A DNA stretch of 39,341 bases from Pseudomonadota bacterium (GTDB lineage: Bacteria; Pseudomonadota; Alphaproteobacteria; Reyranellales; Reyranellaceae). The notes beneath the pieces are model-generated. The model worked only from the letters and a program-made list of their open reading frames with translations, did no database searches and was not told the origin of the DNA. Made by a program: the position numbers and the translations under genes. Positions 34,342 through 39,341 of the stretch are shown in pieces. Numbering within the stretch: the stretch's first letter is position 1; each line of letters begins with the position of its first letter. The stretch spans positions 1 to 39,341 of the forward strand of contig JAEZHS010000259.1 of the NCBI GenBank assembly GCA_023436825.1, read 5' to 3'.

Positions 34342-35061
34342 ATGGCGAGGGTGTCGTTCAAGCGCATTCACGAACGCGCCGCCAAGCGCAAGGGAGGCGA
34401 CAAGGTCTTGGCAAGCCTGATGCCCAAGAAGCCCAACAACAAGAGTCTGGCAAAATTGGCCGACGATCGTGTGCTGTCGGAGATGGCGGCGCGCGTCTTC
34501 TCGGCGGGCTTCGTGTGGAGCGTTATCGACAACAAGTGGCCGGGCTTCGAAGAGGCGTTCCTCGAGTTCAATCCCAAGCGGCTGCTGTTCCAGCCGGCCG
34601 AGTTCTGGGAGAAGCTCGCTTCGGACAAGCGCATCGTGCGCAATCCGCAGAAGATCAAGTCGGTGCGCGAGAACGCGAAGTTCGTGACCGAGATCGCGGC
34701 CGAGCACGGCAGCTTCGGCAAGTTCCTGGCCAGTTGGCCGGCCAACGATCAGGTCGGGCTGCTGGAGGTGCTGGGCAAGCGCGGCTCGCGCCTGGGCGGC
34801 TTCAGCGGCCAGTACCTGCTGCGCTTCCTGGGATGGGACGCCTGGGTGCTGTCTGGCCACGTGCTGATGTGCCTGCGCGATGCCGGCGTTGCGATCAGCG
34901 CCACCGGCACATCGAAGAAGGACCTGCGCGCGGCGCAGGCGCAGCTCAATGCCTGGCGCGAGGAGAGCGGGCTGCCGATGGCCTGGGTGTCGCGCACCTG
35001 CGCGCTGTCGATCGGCGAGAATTACGACGTGGCGCGGCTGAAAGAGATCATGCAGCTATGA
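34342..35061 (+). CDS. DNA-3-methyladenine glycosylase I (Tag)-like protein
   Basis: Protein of 239 residues resembling the Tag family of alkylated-base glycosylases in its middle (LSEMAARVFSAGFVWSVIDNKW, EEAFLEFNPKRLL, IVRNPQKIKSVRENAKFV, YLLRFLGWDAWV). The N-terminus lacks the early Cys of the E. coli Tag zinc site, and the family's catalytic Glu/Gln region (LEGQQAGLSW in E. coli) reads RVFSAGFVW, so activity is uncertain. The ATG is 5 bases after the hydrolase stop, and the stop overlaps the next start as ATGA. A repair-type gene within a catabolic operon is unexpected. Confidence 0.75.
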   Translation: MARVSFKRIHERAAKRKGGDKVLASLMPKKPNNKSLAKLADDRVLSEMAARVFSAGFVWSVIDNKWPGFEEAFLEFNPKRLLFQPAEFWEKLASDKRIVRNPQKIKSVRENAKFVTEIAAEHGSFGKFLASWPANDQVGLLEVLGKRGSRLGGFSGQYLLRFLGWDAWVLSGHVLMCLRDAGVAISATGTSKKDLRAAQAQLNAWREESGLPMAWVSRTCALSIGENYDVARLKEIMQL

Positions 35062-35801
35062 CCGACATCCTGCTGATCAACCCCAACACCACGGCCTCGA
35101 TCACCGATCTCGTCCTCAAGACCGCCAAGCGCTTCGCCTCCAAAGGCACCAACCTGCGCGCCGTCACGGGCGCCTTCGGGCCGCGCTACATCGCCTCGCG
35201 CGTGGGCTATGCCATCGCCGGACACGCCGCGGTCGATGCCTTCGCCAACGATCGCGGGCACAAGGACGCCGTGGTGCTCGCCTGCTTCGGCGATCCGGGC
35301 CTCGCGGCGCTGAAGGAGATCGCGACGGTGCCGGTGGTTGGCATGGCCGACGCTTCGATCCTGCAGGCCTGCGCCATGGGCGACCGCTTCTCCATCGTCA
35401 CCGGCGGCGAACGCTGGCAGTCGATGCTGGAGGAGTTCGTGGCAAGCCACGGTCTGTCCTCGCGCCTCGCCTCCATCCGCACCGTCGCGCCAACCGGCGC
35501 CGACATCGCGCGCAACCCGAAGGCCGCAATGGCGCTGCTGGCCAAAGGCTGCACCGCCTGCGTGCGCGACGACGGCGCCGACGTCGTGATCCTGGGTGGC
35601 GCCGGCCTGGCGGGACTTGCAGCCAAGCTGAAGGACGCCGTCGACGCGCCGCTGCTCGATGGCGTCGCCTGCGCGATCTCGACGGCCGAGGCACTGGCGA
35701 AGCAGAAGCTCGCCAAGGCGAAAAGCGGGACACTTGCGCTGCCGGCGCCCGTCGAAAGCGTCGGACTATCCAAAGGCCTCGCAAGACTGATCGGAGAGTA
35801 A
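35058..35801 (+). CDS. Hydantoin/Asp-Glu racemase-family protein with one catalytic Cys replaced
   Basis: Protein of 247 residues of the Asp/Glu/hydantoin racemase family (PF01177 by recognition). ILLINPNTTASIT is the family start. Cys76 (LACFGDPG) matches the first catalytic Cys, but the second, expected at 181 in a GCAG motif, is Gly181 (VVILGGAGLAG). The two-Cys mechanism is therefore lost; a one-Cys relative, arylmalonate decarboxylase, exists in the same fold, although it keeps the other Cys. The start overlaps the glycosylase-like stop (ATGA). Its stop codon overlaps a long inverted repeat. Function may be racemase, isomerase or decarboxylase. Confidence 0.88.
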   Translation: MTDILLINPNTTASITDLVLKTAKRFASKGTNLRAVTGAFGPRYIASRVGYAIAGHAAVDAFANDRGHKDAVVLACFGDPGLAALKEIATVPVVGMADASILQACAMGDRFSIVTGGERWQSMLEEFVASHGLSSRLASIRTVAPTGADIARNPKAAMALLAKGCTACVRDDGADVVILGGAGLAGLAAKLKDAVDAPLLDGVACAISTAEALAKQKLAKAKSGTLALPAPVESVGLSKGLARLIGE

Positions 35802-35881
35802 AGGTCCCTCGCTTCGCTTGGGATGACAGTGGGTGTTGACTGCAAAGCAGCCTGTCATCCCGAGCGCAGCGAGGGACCTTT
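35800..35881. repeat. Long inverted repeat (30-bp arms) with GTCCCTCGCT core
   Basis: Arms at 35800-35829 and 35852-35881 pair at 28 of 30 positions around a 22-base loop. The core GGTCCCTCGC..GGGATGACAG is a dispersed palindrome I recognise from many bacterial genomes. It begins within the TAA of the racemase-like gene and ends 33 bases before the FAH start. It would form a strong transcript hairpin between them. Confidence 0.85.
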
Positions 35882-35914
35882 CCATTCCTGCTCGCAACTG
35901 ACATGGTCCCTCCC

Positions 35915-36757
35915 ATGCGGTTGGTTAGTTTTCGCCATGCGGACGCAGCCAAGATCGGCGCGGTCGTCGATGGCGGCATCGTCGATCTGTCGGGACGAAC
36001 CTCGTCGCGTTGGCCGAGCCTGCGTGACGCCATCGCGGCCAAGGCGTTGCCGGCACTCGCCGCGGCCGCCAAGGGCGCCAAGGCCGATCTCTCCTTCGAA
36101 GAGGTCGAGCTCAGCCCCGTCATTCCCAACCCCGACAAGATCCTCTGCATCGGCCTCAACTATGCGAGCCACGTCGGCGAGGTCGGCCGCCAGCTGCCGA
36201 CGGTGCCCAGCGTCTTCTCCCGCTTGCACAACACCCTGGTGCCGCACGGCGGCAGCATCGTGCGGCCGCGCGCCTCGATCGATTTCGACTTCGAGGGCGA
36301 GCTCGCCGTCGTGATCGGCGAGCGCTGCCGGCACGTGCCGCGCGCCAGCGCGCTGTCGGTCGTGGCGGGCTACACCTGCTTCCTCGACGGCAGCGTGCGC
36401 GACTTCCAGAAGCATTCGGTGACCGCCGGCAAGAACTTCCCGGCGACGGGACCGCTCGGCCCCTGGCTGGTCACGTCCGACGTGATCACCGACCCGCAGC
36501 GGCTCGAGCTCACGACTCGGCTGAACGGCGGCGTGGTGCAGCACGACACGACCGATCACATGATCTTCGACGTCGCCACCATCATCGAATATCTCTCGAC
36601 CGTGACCTGGCTGGAGCCGGGCGACGTCATCGCCACCGGCACGCCCGACGGCGTCGGTCTGGGCCGCAAGCCGCCGCTCTGGATGAAGGCCGGCGACAAG
36701 GTCGAGGTCCAGATCTCCGGCATCGGGGTGTTAGGCGTAAATGTCGTCGACGAGTGA
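35915..36757 (+). CDS. Fumarylacetoacetate hydrolase (FAH)-family protein
   Basis: Metal-dependent C-C hydrolase or decarboxylase of 280 residues. CIGLNYASHVGE begins the domain; the ligands lie in DFDFEGELAVVIGE and AGYTCFLDGSVRDFQ. KNFPATGPLGPWLV and GDVIATGTPDGVG are the family hallmarks. The start is taken as ATG 35915 (MRLVSFR, the usual N-terminus); ATG 35903 adds four residues. No clear Shine-Dalgarno is seen for either. Its 3' end overlaps the MFS gene by 17 bases. Family members cleave acylpyruvates and related ring-fission products. Confidence 0.92.
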   Translation: MRLVSFRHADAAKIGAVVDGGIVDLSGRTSSRWPSLRDAIAAKALPALAAAAKGAKADLSFEEVELSPVIPNPDKILCIGLNYASHVGEVGRQLPTVPSVFSRLHNTLVPHGGSIVRPRASIDFDFEGELAVVIGERCRHVPRASALSVVAGYTCFLDGSVRDFQKHSVTAGKNFPATGPLGPWLVTSDVITDPQRLELTTRLNGGVVQHDTTDHMIFDVATIIEYLSTVTWLEPGDVIATGTPDGVGLGRKPPLWMKAGDKVEVQISGIGVLGVNVVDE

Positions 36758-37982
36758 GCAACTCCGCGCGGCCGCTGGCTCGGAGGCCAGCTGGGGCCGC
36801 GACGCCAAAGTGATCGGCCTGATCTCTGCGGCGCATTTCACCAGCCACGTCCATCTGATGCTGCTGCCGCCGATCTTCGGCCCGGTGCGCGAGGCCTTCG
36901 GCGTCTCCTATATCGAGATCGGCATCGCGCTGACCGCCTACAACGTCATCTCGGCGGCCCTGCAGACGCCGGCCGGCTTCCTGGTCGACCGCATCGGCCC
37001 GCGCGCCATGCTGACGGGCGGCTTGCTGCTGGCCGCCTTGGCGCTGCTGGTCGCGGCCCTGCTGCCGCACTACTGGATTTTCGTGGTGGCCTACGCCTTC
37101 CTCGGCCTCGCCAACACCGTCTATCACCCGGCCGACTATTCCATCCTGTCGGCCACGATCGACGAGAAGCGCATCGGCAAGGCCTTCTCGATCCACAATT
37201 TCGCGGGCTTCTTCGGCTCCGGCGTGACGCCGGCGATGGTGCTGACCATCGCCGCGGTCTGGGGCTGGCAGGGCGCATTCCTGGCCGCGGCGGCGCTCGC
37301 GATCGCGTCGGCGACGCTGCTGATCGTGGCGGGCGGCATCCTGCCCAGGACCGTGCGTTTGCCGAAGAATGCAGGCCCGGGCGCCAAGGTCGGGCTGGAG
37401 TTGCTGCTGAGCGGGCCGGTGCTGCGCAACCTCCTGTTCTTCGTCTGCATCGCCATGGCCAACGGCGGCATCCAGACCTTCTCGGTCGTGGCGCTGGGCT
37501 CCCTGCACGGCACGCCGGCCGCCGTCGCCAACATGGGCCTCTCGGGCTTCCTGCTGTTCAGCGCCGCCGGCGTCCTTCTGGGCGGCATCATCGCCGACCG
37601 CACGCCGCACCACGAATGGGTGGCGGCGGTGGGCTTCTCCTTCACCTCGGCGATGGCAATCCTGCTGGGCTGGGTCGACATGCCGTCGGCCATCCTGATC
37701 TTCGTGATGTCGCTGGGCGGCCTCCTGAACGGCGTCATCCAGCCGTCGCGCGACATGATGGTGCGCGCCGTCACGCCGGTCGGCTCGTTCGGCAAGGTGT
37801 TCGGCTTCGTCTCGACCGGCTTCAACCTCGGCGGCATGGCGGCGCCCCTGCTCTATGGCTGGCTGATGGACCGCGGCCAGCCGCAGATGATCTTCGCCAT
37901 CGTCACCGGCTTCATCATCCTGGCGCTGCTGACCGCCGTCACCCGCCGCAAACCGCAGGCTGCCGCCTCATGGACGCGTTGA
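36741..37982 (+). CDS. Major facilitator superfamily transporter
   Basis: Inner-membrane carrier of 413 residues with about 12 helices. AAHFTSHVHLMLLPPIFGPVRE opens the first helix; FLVDRIGPRAML is the loop 2-3 motif, and GGIIADRTPHHEW the second. The pattern resembles the NarK/fosmidomycin-resistance-like MFS group. It overlaps both the FAH gene (17 bases) and the nitroreductase gene (13 bases), so the three are cotranscribed and probably coupled. Substrate and direction are unknown. Confidence 0.9.
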   Translation: MSSTSEQLRAAAGSEASWGRDAKVIGLISAAHFTSHVHLMLLPPIFGPVREAFGVSYIEIGIALTAYNVISAALQTPAGFLVDRIGPRAMLTGGLLLAALALLVAALLPHYWIFVVAYAFLGLANTVYHPADYSILSATIDEKRIGKAFSIHNFAGFFGSGVTPAMVLTIAAVWGWQGAFLAAAALAIASATLLIVAGGILPRTVRLPKNAGPGAKVGLELLLSGPVLRNLLFFVCIAMANGGIQTFSVVALGSLHGTPAAVANMGLSGFLLFSAAGVLLGGIIADRTPHHEWVAAVGFSFTSAMAILLGWVDMPSAILIFVMSLGGLLNGVIQPSRDMMVRAVTPVGSFGKVFGFVSTGFNLGGMAAPLLYGWLMDRGQPQMIFAIVTGFIILALLTAVTRRKPQAAASWTR

Positions 37983-38809
37983 CCCCGACCGATACCCAGG
38001 GCAAGCAGGCGGCGCTGGCTCGCCGCTACGGCGCCGCCGTCCCGCCGGCGGGACCGTGGAACGAGACCATCGCCAGCCTGCTCGACCATCGCTCGGTGCG
38101 CAGTTTCCTGTCCGATCCCGTACCGCCCGGCACCCTGGAAACCCTGATTGCCGCCGCCCAGTCGGCCGCCACCAGCTCCAACATGCAGTTGTGGTCGGCG
38201 ATTGCCATCACCGATCCGGCCACGCGCAAGGTGCTGGCCGGGATCGCCGGCAACCAGAAGCACATCGAGCAGTGCCCGCTCTACATCGCCTTCATCGCCG
38301 ACATGTCGCGCAACGAGCGCATGTCGCAGGCCGAGCAGGTGACCTTCGAGAACCTGCCCTATCTCGAGACCTTCATGGTCGCCTGCATCGATGCCGCCCT
38401 GGCCGCCCAGAACGCCGTGGTCGCGGCCGAATCGCTGGGGCTGCGCACCGTCTATATCGGCGCCATGCGCAACGATCCGGCCCAGGTGCACAAGCTGCTG
38501 GGCCTGCCGCCCAAAGCCTTCGTCGTGTTCGGGCTCTGCGTCGGCTACGCCGATCCCAAGTCGAAGAACGAGGTCAAGCCGCGCCTGCCGCAATCGACCG
38601 TGCTGCATCACGAGCGCTACGACGCCGGCCCCGAGGCCCGCGACCGACCCGCCTATGACGCCGAAATGGCCGAATTCTCGGCTCGCAACGAGATGCAAGC
38701 CACGACCTGGACAGCCCGCATGCTGAGCCGCATGGGGCCGATCAAGTCGATGAACGGCCGCGAGCGTATCCGGGCAACCCTGGCGAAGCTGGGTTTCGAG
38801 ATACGCTGA
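37970..38809 (+). CDS. NfsA-like nitroreductase/NADPH oxidoreductase
   Basis: FMN-dependent reductase of 279 residues. DHRSVRSFLSDPVPPGTLETLI and AATSSNMQLWSAIAITD are the FMN-binding start shared by NfsA/FRP proteins; AGNQKHIEQCPLYIAFIAD and GLRTVYIGAMRNDP follow. The C-terminal part (residues 200-279) is the longer tail of this subgroup. The start ATG 37970 overlaps the MFS end. It reduces nitro compounds, quinones or flavins with NAD(P)H. It ends the operon, with a hairpin about 23 bases beyond the stop. Confidence 0.9.
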   Translation: MDALTPTDTQGKQAALARRYGAAVPPAGPWNETIASLLDHRSVRSFLSDPVPPGTLETLIAAAQSAATSSNMQLWSAIAITDPATRKVLAGIAGNQKHIEQCPLYIAFIADMSRNERMSQAEQVTFENLPYLETFMVACIDAALAAQNAVVAAESLGLRTVYIGAMRNDPAQVHKLLGLPPKAFVVFGLCVGYADPKSKNEVKPRLPQSTVLHHERYDAGPEARDRPAYDAEMAEFSARNEMQATTWTARMLSRMGPIKSMNGRERIRATLAKLGFEIR

Positions 38810-38831
38810 AGCGGATCGCGATCGGAGTCGC

Positions 38832-38867
38832 GCACTGGCCAATGCCAGCTGGGCGAGTGGCCAGTGC
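38832..38867 (+). terminator. Hairpin after the nitroreductase
   Basis: GCACTGGCCA (38832-38841) and TGGCCAGTGC (38858-38867) are exact 10-bp inverted repeats around a 16-base loop, 22 bases past the stop. No T-tract follows. Confidence 0.55.
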
Positions 38868-39318
38868 ATGCACTGCTGGCAACTGCTCGAGGTTTGCGCC
38901 CTTTCCGCCCTTTCCGCCGGTACTTTCGTAGTGGAGCGGCATTGACTGCACCCCCTATCAGTAGAGGCCGCCTTCGGAGTTCGGACAATTCACCCTTGTG
39001 GGCATGGCAGAGCCGAACCCGGCCCAGCGGCAAGCGACCGGATGGGCCGCGGTAACCTTTTGGTCTCGGATCAACGATGCGAAAGAGCGGGAACGCGGGG
39101 AGGGACGCGCAACTGAGCGACTATATAACCAGAGTTCATTCGCGTCAATAACCTTGGTTCGTTAACGTCGTGCGGGTGCTTCCAGCCGAACGGAATGTGC
39201 TCCGACTTGTGACGAAACGATGGCGCGGCGGCGCCGCAGCCATCGCAACGCTTCCTCCGACCGCTCGTTTTTCCCCTGCGCGGCCATCCTCGGCCGCTTT
39301 CAGGAAGAGGAAGCACGC
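38868..39318. other. Non-coding stretch without a convincing gene
   Basis: About 450 bases with no recognisable protein on either strand. It contains a short tandem GCCCTTTCC/GCCCTTTCC (around 38897-38916), a TATATAACC near 39122 and a pair of AATAACC/GGTT blocks at 39120-39165 that could belong to a promoter for the following gene. No operator could be assigned. Confidence 0.5.
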
Positions 39319-39341
39319 ATGACCTACTCACTGTTGTTCAA
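39319..39341 (+). CDS. Start of an unidentified gene, cut by the window edge
   Basis: ATG at 39319 opens MTYSLLF, with AGGAAGAGGAAG just upstream as a strong ribosome-binding region. Only seven residues are visible, so the product cannot be named. Confidence 0.5.

Noticed and set aside
38868..39318. A CRISPR-like or tandem-repeat array in the terminal non-coding stretch
   Set aside because: Only one short two-copy repeat is present; there is no regular spacing or spacer structure.
39071..39331. 86-codon minus-strand frame near the right edge
   Set aside because: No recognisable domain, no good ribosome-binding site, and it lies over the likely promoter of the gene starting at 39319.

Overview
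The window is high-GC DNA with tightly packed genes, and most of them look catabolic. It carries a TctC-type periplasmic binding protein, a BMP/nucleoside ABC importer, FAD-, flavin- and PQQ-type oxidoreductases, and dispersed palindromes of the kind common in soil alphaproteobacteria. An alphaproteobacterium of the Rhizobiales/Rhodospirillales (Bradyrhizobium- or Reyranella-like) type is the best guess; this rests on style and repeats, not on a marker gene. No rRNA, tRNA, CRISPR array, transposase or phage gene was seen.

Layout. (1) 1-5.5 kb: a BMP-family ABC importer on the minus strand (binding protein, ATPase, permease), divergent from a dihydropyrimidinase/hydantoinase; together they suggest uptake and ring opening of a pyrimidine- or hydantoin-like compound. 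(2) 5.6-6.9 kb: an OprB-like porin, then a 143-bp palindromic element. (3) 7.1-11.7 kb: a plus-strand operon of aldehyde dehydrogenase, LLM flavin oxidoreductase, sorbosone dehydrogenase-like protein and uronate dehydrogenase-like protein, suggesting oxidation of a sugar or sugar acid. (4) 11.7-13.6 kb: a LysR regulator divergent from a pirin, with a palindrome between them. (5) 13.65-19 kb: a 950-residue fusion of three oxidase subunits (HcnABC/OoxABC order), an EamA exporter and a divergent MocR regulator. (6) 19-22.7 kb: amidohydrolase, LLM monooxygenase and SDR on the minus strand, with a second copy of the palindromic element. (7) 22.7-23.4 kb: a VapBC-type toxin-antitoxin pair with an operator-like palindrome.

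(8) 23.4-30 kb: a minus-strand operon TetR - CoA ligase - carboxyltransferase - amidase, divergent from a TctC solute-binding protein and a 74-residue biotin carrier. A perfect 10+8+10 inverted repeat lies between the two arms, so one TetR protein probably controls both. No biotin carboxylase is present here. (9) 30-33.5 kb: an MFS transporter and a large arylsulfatase. (10) 33.6-38.8 kb: a plus-strand run of alpha/beta hydrolase, Tag-like DNA glycosylase, hydantoin/Asp-Glu racemase-like protein, FAH-family hydrolase, MFS transporter and NfsA-like nitroreductase, several with overlapping ends. The racemase-like protein keeps Cys76 but has Gly at 181, where the second catalytic Cys is expected. 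(11) 38.8-39.3 kb: about 0.5 kb without a convincing gene, then the first codons of a gene cut by the window edge.

The strongest leads are the triple-fusion oxidase, the racemase-like protein with one catalytic Cys replaced, the TetR-controlled ligase/carboxyltransferase/biotin-carrier unit without a biotin carboxylase, and the paired ~145-bp palindromic elements.
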